Assembly: GCF_000739085.1 (NCBI RefSeq)
Contig: NZ_CP009110.1
Span: forward strand, 2,294,001-2,358,000
Origin: Amycolatopsis methanolica 239
Lineage (GTDB): Bacteria; Actinomycetota; Actinomycetes; Mycobacteriales; Pseudonocardiaceae
Direction of reading: 5' to 3'
Length of the DNA stretch: 64,000 bases
The notes under the pieces were generated by a model. The model saw only the letters and a list, made by a program, of their open reading frames with translations. It did not search any database and had not been told where the DNA came from. Position 1 is the stretch's first letter. Each line of letters opens with the position of its first letter. Positions 1 through 7,428 of the stretch are shown one piece after another. The position numbers and the translations under genes were made by a program.

Positions 1-493
1 TACCCGATCGAGTGCTGGACCCGCCGTTGTCCGACCCGCGCCCGTACTGCCCGCGCTCCCCGAAGCCCGGCGGCTGGCCGTAGCCGCGGGGCATCCGGTC
101 GAACTGCCCGTAGCCGGGGCGCCCGCCGTCATTGGAACCCGCGGTCGCCCGTCCGATCGCGAAGCCACCCACGCCCCCGACGGCGAGCACAGCCGCGGCA
201 ATCCCGGCCACGACGCCGATCCCCAGCCGCCGCCCCGGCTTGGCGGGCCGCGGGGGAGCGCCGGACGGCACGCCGGGAACGGCGGCCGCCCCGGCGGGAA
301 GCGCCGCTGCGGCCGCGTTCCCGGCTGGGGTGGCGTGGGGTGCCTGCGTCGGCGCGGCCCCGCCAGCGGGTGCGGCAGGAGCCGCCGCAGCATCGCCGGC
401 CGCAGCCGCGTGCGGCGTCTGCGCGTGCGTGGTCACGTCGTCGGCCGATGGCCTGGCCGCCGGTTCGTCGCGGGGCTTCTCGTCGTCGTGCAC
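1..493 (-). CDS. Single-pass membrane protein, C-terminus beyond the window
   Basis: The gene starts at GTG 493, with AGGAGG about 7 nt upstream, and runs off the left edge. About 164 residues are visible. The first ~90 are disordered and rich in Ala, Pro and acidic residues (VHDDEKPRDEP...). A PGRRLGIGVV basic segment leads into one hydrophobic helix at about residues 93-115 (GVVAGIAAAVLAVGGVGGFA). A Gly/Arg/Gln-rich tail follows. This layout is typical of actinobacterial membrane-anchored proteins with a low-complexity cytoplasmic arm. It begins 22 nt after the dioxygenase stop and may be the last gene of that operon, but nothing in the sequence assigns a function. Confidence 0.75.
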   Translation of the reverse strand, partial: MHDDEKPRDEPAARPSADDVTTHAQTPHAAAAGDAAAAPAAPAGGAAPTQAPHATPAGNAAAAALPAGAAAVPGVPSGAPPRPAKPGRRLGIGVVAGIAAAVLAVGGVGGFAIGRATAGSNDGGRPGYGQFDRMPRGYGQPPGFGERGQYGRGSDNGGSSTRSG

Positions 494-514
494 GGGGCGT
501 CCTCCTGTCCGGGC

Positions 515-1416
515 TCACATCGTGACCGGCCGGCCTGAGAGCACCCGCAGAACAACCTGTGCGCCGGCTATGGGCAGCCGCGCGGTCGGGTTGCACCGCT
601 CGATCCGGTTGCCGCCGGGCTCGTAGACGTACAGGAAGAACGTCTGCTGGATCGCGTGCTTGTGCGGCCCCGTCTCGATGAACACGCCCTTGTCCAGCGC
701 GATGTCCGCGGCCCGCAGGATGTCCTCCCGCGTATCCGTCGCGAACGCGATGTGGTGCAGCCGCCCGGACGAGCGCGTCCAGTCATTGGTGTAGACCAAA
801 TCGTAGGACTTCTGCGCGAAGTGCGTCCACTGCCCGGAGATCACGCCGTTGTCCAGCCGGATCTGCTCGGTCACCCGCCCGCCGAGCGCGTCGCAGATGA
901 AGCCGCCGTTCGCCGCCGCGTCCTGGGCCAGGTAGTTGACGTGGCGAGCCGCCGCACGCACACCCCGCGCGCCGGGTACGCCTGGGCCTGGTTCTTCAGC
1001 GACGGCGGCAGGTGCTTGGGCGGGTCGTACTTCTGGGTCTCCCAGTAGATCTCCATCTCGTGCCCGTCCGGGTCCCGGAACACGTACGTCGGCCCGATCC
1101 CGGTGTCGCCGTCCTCCCAGCCGATGCCCAGCCCGCGCGCCTCGATCGCCGCGACGCGCCGCTTCAGCGCGTCCTCGCTCGACGCGCGCAGCGCGGTCCG
1201 CCCCATGCCCGAGGTCTTCGCGGCGGTCAGCTTGACGCTGTGGTGCTCGTGGTCGTCCCACGTGCGCAGGTAGACGGAATCGCCCCGCGAGCCGTTCTCG
1301 GTCAGGCCGAGGACGTCGACGAAGAACTCCAGGCTCTTCTCCGGTTCCGGGGTGAGCAGCTCGACGTGACCGAGGTGCGCGATCTCGTGCCGGGGCGAGG
1401 GTTCGAGGTGGGGCAT
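515..1416 (-). pseudogene. Extradiol (catechol 2,3-dioxygenase-like) VOC dioxygenase with one frameshift
   Basis: Starting at ATG 1416 (GGAAGG upstream), the protein matches type I extradiol dioxygenases: two vicinal-oxygen-chelate domains, ~300 residues. Domain 1 begins HVELLTPEPEKSLEFF. Domain 2 carries the usual iron ligands: His in HVNYLAQD, His in RLHHIAF and Glu in GGNRIE. The frame breaks at about 944/945. The reading VCVRRL continues as HVNYLAQD only if one base, probably the T of a GTC/GAC codon, is restored. The frameshift lies just before the first ligand, so the protein as read would be inactive. The family cleaves catecholic rings next to the hydroxyls. With the tautomerase and aldolase upstream it suggests breakdown of a carboxylated catechol. 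Either a sequencing slip or a true lesion is possible. Confidence 0.8.
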
Positions 1417-1433
1417 CGGCGCCTTCCGGATGG

Positions 1434-2474
1434 TCAGGGACGGGGGAAAACGGTGCCGTCGAACAACTTCCGCGCGGTGCGGATGACGGTGGAGCGCGCC
1501 ACACGGGGCCCGGGGGCCAGTTCGACCCCGACCTCCAGCGTGCCGCTCGGGTGCTCGACGCCGACCGGCGAACCGGGCGGCGGCGCGGCGAACAGCTCGT
1601 GACCGGCCGCGCCCTCCAGCATCAGCGCGGTCACCACGCTCACCGCGCCCAGCACACCGATCGACGGGTGCGGGCGCAGCGGGATGAACGTCCGGGTGCT
1701 GATGGCGCCGCCGTCCCGCGGCGCGGCCACCAGCGTGGTCTTCGGCACCGACGCGCCGCTGACGTCGCCGAGCCCCATCAGCTTCCCGGCTTCCAGCCGC
1801 AGGTCCTGGATCCGGCCGGCCAGGCCGGTCAGCTCCTCCGCCGGCTCGTAGCCGGTGATCCCGAAGTCGGCGGCGCGCGCCACGACGACGGGCATCCCGT
1901 TGTCCACGCAGGTCACCGGGATGCCGCCGATCTCGTCGACGACGTTCCCGGTGGGCAGCAGGCTGCCGCACACCGATCCCTCGGTGCCGGTGAACTCCAG
2001 CTCGACCGGCGCGGCGGTGCCGGGCACGCCGGAGATCGCCGTCGTGCCGTGGTAGTCGACCCGGCCGCCGGGGGTGGCGAACGTGGCCACCGCGATCGAG
2101 TCGGTGTTGACCATCCGCACGCGCACGGTGGTGCGCTCGCCACGGGCGGGCACCAGGCCGCGCTCGACGGCGAACTGGCCGACGCCGGCGAGCAGGTTGC
2201 CGCAAGTCTGCCGGTCCGAAACCGTCGCATCCTCGATGCCGACCTGCAGGAACAGGTAGTCGACGTCCCGGTCGCCCTCGGCGGGGGAGACGATCGCGAC
2301 CTTGCTGGTGACCGGCTGCGCGCCGCCGAGCCCGTCGAGCTGCCGCGGGTCGGGCGTGCCCATGATCCGCAGCAGCAGGTCGTCGCGCTCGGCGGGGTTC
2401 GCGGGCAGGTCCGAGGCCACGAAGTACGCGCCCTTGGACGTGCCGCCCCGCATCAGCATGCACCGCACGCTCAT
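1434..2474 (-). CDS. 4-Oxalomesaconate tautomerase-like protein (PrpF/GalD family)
   Basis: This 346-aa protein has the hallmark N-terminus CMLMRGGTSKGAYF of the PrpF/GalD family. Further family features are QTCGNLLAGVG and a duplicated diaminopimelate-epimerase-type fold. GalD-type enzymes convert the keto and enol forms of oxalomesaconate in gallate and protocatechuate 4,5-cleavage. The ATG at 2474 overlaps the aldolase stop by 4 bp (ATGA), so the two are translationally coupled. GGAG sits just upstream. The stop is 17 nt before the dioxygenase start. The pairing with a CHA aldolase makes the oxalomesaconate assignment much more likely than 2-methylaconitate isomerisation. Substrate identity is inferred. 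Confidence 0.85.
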   Translation of the reverse strand: MSVRCMLMRGGTSKGAYFVASDLPANPAERDDLLLRIMGTPDPRQLDGLGGAQPVTSKVAIVSPAEGDRDVDYLFLQVGIEDATVSDRQTCGNLLAGVGQFAVERGLVPARGERTTVRVRMVNTDSIAVATFATPGGRVDYHGTTAISGVPGTAAPVELEFTGTEGSVCGSLLPTGNVVDEIGGIPVTCVDNGMPVVVARAADFGITGYEPAEELTGLAGRIQDLRLEAGKLMGLGDVSGASVPKTTLVAAPRDGGAISTRTFIPLRPHPSIGVLGAVSVVTALMLEGAAGHELFAAPPPGSPVGVEHPSGTLEVGVELAPGPRVARSTVIRTARKLFDGTVFPRP

Positions 2475-3178
2475 TCGCGCTCCAGCTTCGTGTACTCCTC
2501 GGCCGTCAGGTACCGGACGCCGAGGTCGGCGAGCTTCTCGCGCAGCCCGTAGCGGTCCAGGCCCAGCTCGCCGGCGCGGAACGCCTGCCGCGTGGCCTCT
2601 TCCTTGTCCGCGCGGGCCCGCGACGCGCGCAGCCCCTCGCCGACGAGTTCACGTGGCACGCACAGCACGCCGTCGTCGTCGGCCAGGATCGCGTCGCCAG
2701 GGCGGATGGCCTGCCCGCCGATCACGACCGGCATGTTGACCGAGCCCGCGGTCGCCTTGACGGTGCCCTGCGCGCTCACCGCGGCCGACCACACCGGGAA
2801 CCCCATCGCGCGCAGGTCCGCGACGTCCCGCACCCCGGTGTTGATCACGAGCCCGCGCACCCCGCGGTGCTGCAGGGCGGTGGCGAACAGCTCGCCGAAC
2901 AGCCCGTCCCGCGAGGGCGACGTGGTCGTGACGACCAGGACGTCGCCGGGGCGGCACTGCTCGACGGCGGCGTGGATCATCAGGTTGTCGCCCGGCCAGC
3001 ACAGGGCCGTCACGGCGGTGCCGCCGATGCGGGCGCCGTCCTGGATCGGCCGCAGGTCCGGGCCGAGCAGGCCGGTGCGGCCCAGCGCCTCGTGCACGGT
3101 CGCGACGCCGAACTCCGCGAGTGCGGCGACGTCGTCGCCGTCGGCGCGGGGCGGGTCGGTGACGATCACCTTGTTCAC
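2471..3178 (-). CDS. 4-Carboxy-4-hydroxy-2-oxoadipate (CHA) aldolase, RraA-like
   Basis: This 235-aa protein belongs to the class II HMG/CHA aldolase family (RraA fold). Characteristic stretches are GVATVHEALGRTGLL near the N-terminus, GDVLVVTT, and the active-site segment INTGVRDVADLRAMGFPVW, whose Arg-Asp pair binds substrate and metal. DDDGVLCVP follows in the C-terminal half. The enzyme splits CHA into pyruvate and oxaloacetate, the last step of gallate/protocatechuate meta-cleavage. The start is GTG 3178 with GAGGAGG upstream, and the end overlaps the tautomerase start. It is the first enzyme gene of the operon. A 13-codon leader overlaps its start codon. Confidence 0.88.
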   Translation of the reverse strand: MNKVIVTDPPRADGDDVAALAEFGVATVHEALGRTGLLGPDLRPIQDGARIGGTAVTALCWPGDNLMIHAAVEQCRPGDVLVVTTTSPSRDGLFGELFATALQHRGVRGLVINTGVRDVADLRAMGFPVWSAAVSAQGTVKATAGSVNMPVVIGGQAIRPGDAILADDDGVLCVPRELVGEGLRASRARADKEEATRQAFRAGELGLDRYGLREKLADLGVRYLTAEEYTKLERE

Positions 3179-3216
3179 GCGGGGACCTCCTCGGCGCCGG
3201 TGGCCGGCTGTGGCAT
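3175..3216 (-). CDS. 13-codon leader ORF coupled to the aldolase
   Basis: ATG 3216 has a purine-rich GAGAGG upstream and encodes MPQPATGAEEVPA. Its TGA overlaps the GTG start of the aldolase (GTGA). The aldolase's own Shine-Dalgarno sequence lies inside this mini-ORF. It could be a translational-coupling leader or the remnant of a lost upstream gene. There is no evidence that the peptide itself has a function. Confidence 0.4.
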   Translation of the reverse strand: MPQPATGAEEVPA

Positions 3217-3252
3217 GGCTTCCTCTCCTCGCTTCGGGTCGTGCTCAAGTCA

Positions 3253-3284
3253 GCATGCTTTTTGCGGCCAAAATTGTCAACAAT
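3253..3284 (-). promoter_or_regulatory. Putative operon promoter overlapped by a GntR-type operator
   Basis: On the minus strand TTGACA (3281-3276) is followed after 18 nt by CATGCT, a plausible -35/-10 pair reading into the ring-cleavage operon. The -35 hexamer lies inside ATTGTCAACAAT (3273-3284), an inverted repeat with ATTGT/ACAAT arms. Such TTGT-NN-ACAA sites are typical of FCD-type GntR repressors. A repressor bound here would block the -35. No regulator gene adjoins the operon in this window. Seen: hexamers and repeat. Inferred: function. Confidence 0.5.
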
Positions 3285-3758
3285 CTTGTGTGCATGATCG
3301 TGCGCCGCGTGGCAAGTTCAACGTGGTGCACGTGGCTGGGCGGCGTCCCAGTGGCCGTGGCGAGCCGGGCCGGCGGCCCCGGGGCACTCGGGTTGAACCA
3401 CCGGGGACCTGGTCGGCGTCGCTGCCCGGGCAATGACGAGACCTGGCCCCACTGTCCTCCGGCTCGCGCCGGCGCGGTAGGGCCGGGGGGCGAGCGGTGC
3501 CCGGCCGGCCGGCCCCGGTCTCGCCGGAAGCGTGATACCACCCGTACCGGTGACCGACGCGGACCTGCTGCTCACGGCGGGCAGTCGCTTCCGGGCGTTT
3601 CAGGCCGCCGTCCGCACGAACGGAGTGCGCGGAACGCCCGGTCGTCACGGTGCGATGGCCGGTGGCGGCGCCGCGAGGGTAGCCGGCACTCGTCGATCTT
3701 CAGCCGAACGGGGAACAGCCGTTTGCGGGGCCGGGTGGCGCGATCGAGACTCGGGGAC
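3285..3758. other. Intergenic region without recognisable gene
   Basis: This divergent spacer lies between the aldolase operon and the DivIVA-domain gene. Open frames cross it but have no credible start or similarity. It should hold the promoter of the DivIVA-domain gene. I see no clear consensus hexamers beyond the operator at 3273-3284. Confidence 0.5.
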
Positions 3759-4553
3759 ATGGTCAACAGCGGTGGCAATGACATCCTGGCCGAGCGCGAG
3801 ATCAACTTCTCGGCGGCTCTGCGTGGTTACGACCGCCGGGAGGTCGACGCCTACATCCGCCGGCTGCGCGCGCGGGCCGGGCACCTGGCGAGCGAGCTGG
3901 AGGAGAAGGAGCGGCGCCTGTCCGAACTGGGCGGTGACACGTTGGTCCCGCTGCAGGTGGTGGGCTCCGGCAACATCGGCGCCCGGGTCGAGCGGATCAT
4001 CGCCCAGGCCGAGCTGGAAGCGCGGGAGATCCGCGAACAGGCCGAAAAGGACGCCGCGGAGATCCGCAAGGCGTACGAGGACCAGGCCGACGAGGCCCGC
4101 CGTCAGCGTGAAGACCTGGCGAAGCAGGCGAACGAGGAGGCGCTGGCGATGATCCACCGGGCCGAGCAGGAGGTCGAATGCCTGCGCGGCACCCGGAAGA
4201 CGCTGCTCGCGCAGCTGGTGCGGATCGGCGAGATCATCGATTCGGCGGCCGAGCAGGCCGCACGCACCCCGGAGCTCCAACCGCCCGCGATGCCGTTGCT
4301 GTCGACCGGAGCGGACGACGAAGCGTCGACCACGGTGTCCGATGAGGACGCTCCCGTCGCGGGGATCGTGGAAGCTGAGCCTGTCGAGGCACCGGAGTCC
4401 GATGTGGACGAGACCCCCGCGGACGAGATCCCGGACGCGCCGGAGCCCCGTAAGCCGGCCGAAACGGGCAAGATCAGCCCCGCGATCCTCGCGGCGAAGG
4501 CCCGCCGCCAGGCGAAGCAGGAAAAAGCCGCCGCCGCGGCAGCCGAGAACTGA
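3759..4553 (+). CDS. DivIVA-domain coiled-coil protein
   Basis: This 264-aa protein opens with a DivIVA-type membrane-curvature-binding segment (residues ~10-35, FSAALRGYDRREVDAYIRRL). A long charged coiled coil follows (about residues 35-60 and 85-155). Next come an acidic linker rich in Glu, Asp and Pro (170-235) and a basic tail (KISPAILAAKARRQAK). Members of this family act at the cell pole or septum in tip-growing actinobacteria. This copy is probably a paralogue of Wag31/DivIVA, because the linker and tail differ from the essential one. The start ATG 3759 was chosen because the DivIVA motif begins right after it. A strong hairpin follows the stop. Confidence 0.8.
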   Translation: MVNSGGNDILAEREINFSAALRGYDRREVDAYIRRLRARAGHLASELEEKERRLSELGGDTLVPLQVVGSGNIGARVERIIAQAELEAREIREQAEKDAAEIRKAYEDQADEARRQREDLAKQANEEALAMIHRAEQEVECLRGTRKTLLAQLVRIGEIIDSAAEQAARTPELQPPAMPLLSTGADDEASTTVSDEDAPVAGIVEAEPVEAPESDVDETPADEIPDAPEPRKPAETGKISPAILAAKARRQAKQEKAAAAAAEN

Positions 4554-4566
4554 CGAACGCCCCAGC

Positions 4567-4601
4567 AAGAGGGGTGCGCCGCGACGCGCCGCACCCCTCT
4601 T
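4567..4601. terminator. Hairpin terminator between convergent genes
   Basis: A perfect 12-bp stem (AAGAGGGGTGCG, 4567-4578, pairing with 4590-4601) closes an 11-nt loop. It lies between the DivIVA-domain gene and the end of the HTH-STAND gene, so it can serve both strands. There is no long U-tract, as is common in actinobacteria. Confidence 0.75.
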
Positions 4602-4619
4602 CCTGTAACGGCGCGGAGG

Positions 4620-6815
4620 TCACGCCCCACGCACCCGCGCCTCGCCGAGGATGAGCGGGTCGAGGGCCGGATGTGCTTCGTCGGCCAGTTCCCACCATGC
4701 GACTGCCTGCTCCTCGTCACCGCGTGCCATGGCGATGTTGCCGAGACCGGTGTAGGCGCGCGCGGCCTCGTGGGGACTTCCGCAGGCCTCCGCCCGCGCG
4801 ACCGCTTCCTGGTAGGCGGCACCGGCGCGCGTGTGGTCGGCGAGGTGGAAGTACGCCCACCCCAGGCAGTTCAGGGTCATCGCGGCGTCGAAGCCGAGGT
4901 CGAGCCGGTCGAACACGTCGAGCGTGGCGGCGGCGAGCTCGGCCGCTTCGGCGGCCCGCCCCAGCGCGGTCAGGACCAGCGCCATGCCGCGGCGGGTGAT
5001 AGCGGCATTGCGTGAGTTGCCCACCCGTTCGTAGAACTTCAGGGCCTCGCGCAGGTCCGCGAGTGCTCCCCGGTGATCTCCCAGGTAGTGCCTGGCCCAC
5101 GCCTGGTGGGCGAGCACGGTGCTCTCCCCGTGTTCGTCGCCGATCTCGCGGTAGAGCGCCAGCGCCTCCCGGTAGCACTCCGACGCGCCCCGGATGTCAC
5201 CGCGGTCGATCAGGCCGACCCCGAGGTTCGCGGTGGTGGCAGCCTGGGCCCATTGGTCACCGGCCGCCTCCGCGGCGGCGCGGGCGGCGCGGTGCGTGTC
5301 GCACCAGGTGTCCCAGGCCTTGATCCGGAAGAAGTAGTTTCGCAGGAAGTACGCGAGCTGCCAGCACCGCGCGTGGTGACCGTCTTCCCCGGCCGCGCGG
5401 CACAGCGTGGCGAGGGCGCGCCATTCGAGCCGAAACCAGTCCAGCGCCTGTTGTTCCGTCGCCGGATCCGCGGGCGCGGGTGCGTCACCGGCCATCTCGA
5501 CGGTGGGCCGGAACCGCAGCGGCGCGATGAGGCGATCGGCGAGTTGCGCGGTCCGGACCGCGAAGTCGAGCAAGCGCCGCTGAGCCTGTGCCACGTCCGG
5601 CCGGTCGAGAGTGGCGAGGATGTGCTCTCGGGCGAAGGACTTCACCAGGTCGTGGAACGCGTAGCGGCCCGCGGACGGCTGGCTGAGGAGGTGGGCGTCG
5701 TAGAGGCGATCGAGCAGCCGGTCGGTCTCGTGGTCCTCGTGGCCGCCGAGCGCGCTCGCCGATCCGAGGTCGAATTCGAGTCCGGGGTGCAGGGCCAGCA
5801 GGCCGAGCAGCCGGGCTTCGTCGGCGGGAAGGTGCTGTGCCGACAGTTCGAACACCGCGCGCACACTGCGTTCGCCGTCGTCGAGCTCGCGCAGGCGGGC
5901 GTTCGCGTCGGCGAGCCTGCGATCCAGTTCCCGCACGTCCCACGCCGGACGCGTACGCAGCCGCGCGGCGGCGATGCGCACGGCCAGCGGCAGATGTCCG
6001 CAGCGGCTCACGATCCGCGTCACCGCGTCACCGGGCCCGCAGCGGGCGAGCGAGGAGAAGAGCTCTGCCGCGGCGGCGGGGGACAACACGTCCAGCGGAA
6101 CCTGCGCCGCCTCGTCCAGCGGGGCGAGCCGGGACCGGCTGGTGATCAGCACCCGGCATTTCGGCTCGGCCGGCAGCAGGGGCCTGACCTGAGCAGAGCT
6201 CACCGCGTTGTCCAGGACGAGGAGGACACTGCGGCCCCGCAGCCCGGCGCGGTACAGGGTGGCGCGGTCGTCCGGGGCGGCCGGGATCGTTTCGGGCGGC
6301 ACACCGAGGGCCCGGAGCAGGCGGTCGTGCACCTCGGGGGGCTCCGCCGCCCTTCCGCCGGGCCCGCGGAGGTCGACGAACAGGCAGCCGTCGGCGAACG
6401 AGGCCTCGAACCGGTGCGCGCACCGCACCGCGAGTTCCGTCTTGCCGACACCGGCCAGGCCCGAGATCACGCACACGCCGCCGTCGGCCTCCAGCGCCTC
6501 GCGCACCCTGGAAAGTTCCTCGTCCCGGCCGACGAAGGTGCTCACCGCAGGCGGCAGGCCCGAGGGACGAGGCTCGGGCCGGGTGCGGCGCCGAGGGGCC
6601 GCCGCACCGGGCAGCAGCGGGGTCAGCGCTCCCGGCGCGCCGAGTTCGGCCTCGCACAGCGCGGCGAGCGAGGGATTCGGGGCGGTCCGGCCGGTTTCGA
6701 CCTTGCTGAGGTAGCCCTTGCTGTAATGCACGCGGTCCGCGAGTTCGGTCAGCGAGATTCCCGCCGCTCGGCGGAGCCTGCGCAATTCGGCGCCGAATGT
6801 CGCTCGCTCGGTCAT
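4620..6815 (-). CDS. HTH (XRE)-STAND ATPase-TPR regulator
   Basis: This 731-aa protein has an XRE-type helix-turn-helix (residues ~8-60, ELRRLRRAAGISLTELADRV...YLSKVETG). It is followed by an NB-ARC/STAND ATPase: Walker A GLAGVGKTE at ~119-127, Walker B SVLLVLDN at ~196-203, and the RNBS-B-like ITSRSR. A C-terminal half of TPR-like helical repeats (~440-730) completes it. Such proteins are signal-gated switches: ligand binding to the repeats allows ATP-driven assembly, and the HTH implies DNA binding. The start is ATG 6815, preceded by GGTGGAG; an upstream in-frame GTG would add 43 poorly conserved residues. Two tiny membrane-peptide genes lie immediately upstream on the same strand. Confidence 0.85.
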   Translation of the reverse strand: MTERATFGAELRRLRRAAGISLTELADRVHYSKGYLSKVETGRTAPNPSLAALCEAELGAPGALTPLLPGAAAPRRRTRPEPRPSGLPPAVSTFVGRDEELSRVREALEADGGVCVISGLAGVGKTELAVRCAHRFEASFADGCLFVDLRGPGGRAAEPPEVHDRLLRALGVPPETIPAAPDDRATLYRAGLRGRSVLLVLDNAVSSAQVRPLLPAEPKCRVLITSRSRLAPLDEAAQVPLDVLSPAAAAELFSSLARCGPGDAVTRIVSRCGHLPLAVRIAAARLRTRPAWDVRELDRRLADANARLRELDDGERSVRAVFELSAQHLPADEARLLGLLALHPGLEFDLGSASALGGHEDHETDRLLDRLYDAHLLSQPSAGRYAFHDLVKSFAREHILATLDRPDVAQAQRRLLDFAVRTAQLADRLIAPLRFRPTVEMAGDAPAPADPATEQQALDWFRLEWRALATLCRAAGEDGHHARCWQLAYFLRNYFFRIKAWDTWCDTHRAARAAAEAAGDQWAQAATTANLGVGLIDRGDIRGASECYREALALYREIGDEHGESTVLAHQAWARHYLGDHRGALADLREALKFYERVGNSRNAAITRRGMALVLTALGRAAEAAELAAATLDVFDRLDLGFDAAMTLNCLGWAYFHLADHTRAGAAYQEAVARAEACGSPHEAARAYTGLGNIAMARGDEEQAVAWWELADEAHPALDPLILGEARVRGA

Positions 6816-6951
6816 CAGGCTCCACCCTTGTCGGACGATCAGTATGGCCCGGCGGAGGCGCCGCGCACAGCGTCCGCCCGGGTGGCCGGCCGGGTCCGCG
6901 GACCCGGCCGGCAGCTGCGCGCACAGCCGGTCTTCACGCCACATCGGGGCC

Positions 6952-7008
6952 TCAGCCGAAGACGATGGTCAGCAGGGTCACGATCAGTTCGACGGCGTGG
7001 GTCTGCAT
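6952..7008 (-). CDS. 18-aa hydrophobic peptide
   Basis: ATG 7008 is preceded by a very strong ribosome-binding site (GGAGGAGGT, ~6 nt away) and encodes MQTHAVELIVTLLTIVFG, then TGA. Most of it is one short hydrophobic stretch. It overlaps the end of the 60-codon gene in another frame by 25 nt and lies 136 nt before the HTH-STAND gene on the same strand. It could be a signal peptide ligand, a small membrane toxin or a regulator subunit. Expression is credible from the ribosome-binding site; the function is unknown. Confidence 0.5.
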   Translation of the reverse strand: MQTHAVELIVTLLTIVFG

Positions 7009-7166
7009 TGCGGTACCTCCTCCCCGGCCTCGCCGACCACGGAGACCGGGTGGCTCACGGGCGCCGCCGCGGGCCGGTGTCCCAGCGAGACGCCCAGCAC
7101 GACGGCCAGCACCGTCAACCAGAAGGCGATTCGCAGGAGCAGCGAAAACGAGCAGACGACTTTCAT
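6984..7166 (-). CDS. 60-aa single-pass membrane or secreted peptide
   Basis: The gene starts at ATG 7166 with AAAGGAG 6 nt upstream. The N-terminal ~30 residues form a hydrophobic helix (SLLLRIAFWLTVLAVVLGV) after a short basic end. The rest is polar and Pro-rich (HRPAAAPVSHPVS...CRPTPSN). It could be a signal anchor or a precursor whose C-terminal part is exported. It is the first gene of a probable three-gene unit with the 18-aa peptide and the HTH-STAND-TPR protein. I recognise no family. Confidence 0.5.
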   Translation of the reverse strand: MKVVCSFSLLLRIAFWLTVLAVVLGVSLGHRPAAAPVSHPVSVVGEAGEEVPQCRPTPSN

Positions 7167-7428
7167 TTTCGTCTCCTTTTGCGGGACGTGCCGGGGCGGC
7201 ACTCGAGAACACGGGAATTCCGTGGTTCGAAGGGTTTTCCGCGGATTTCCGGCGGCTCACCAAGAATGCGATTCCCGGGGTGCGCCCGACAAGGAGTTTC
7301 CTGTTTCCGGCTCCGGTGGGAAACGGAAACCGGGCGGTGACGATCGCGCGGTCCGTCGCGCCGCTGCTGGACAAGGCGCGCAGGGGTGGCCAGGATGTGG
7401 AATCGCGCCGGAAACTGCGGGAGGACGG

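Noticed and set aside
132-626. Plus-strand open frame opposite the first membrane protein gene
   Set aside because: The minus-strand frame has a clear ribosome-binding site, a membrane helix and a typical composition. The plus frame is a high-GC shadow.
6952-7166. Lanthipeptide or other RiPP precursor reading of the small peptides
   Set aside because: No modifying enzyme is nearby and the peptides lack a Ser/Thr/Cys-rich core. The hydrophobic composition fits membrane peptides better.
5073-7340. Very long plus-strand open frame opposite the HTH-STAND gene
   Set aside because: The encoded sequence is Arg/Gly/Val-rich without any domain, as expected for antisense of a GC-rich gene.
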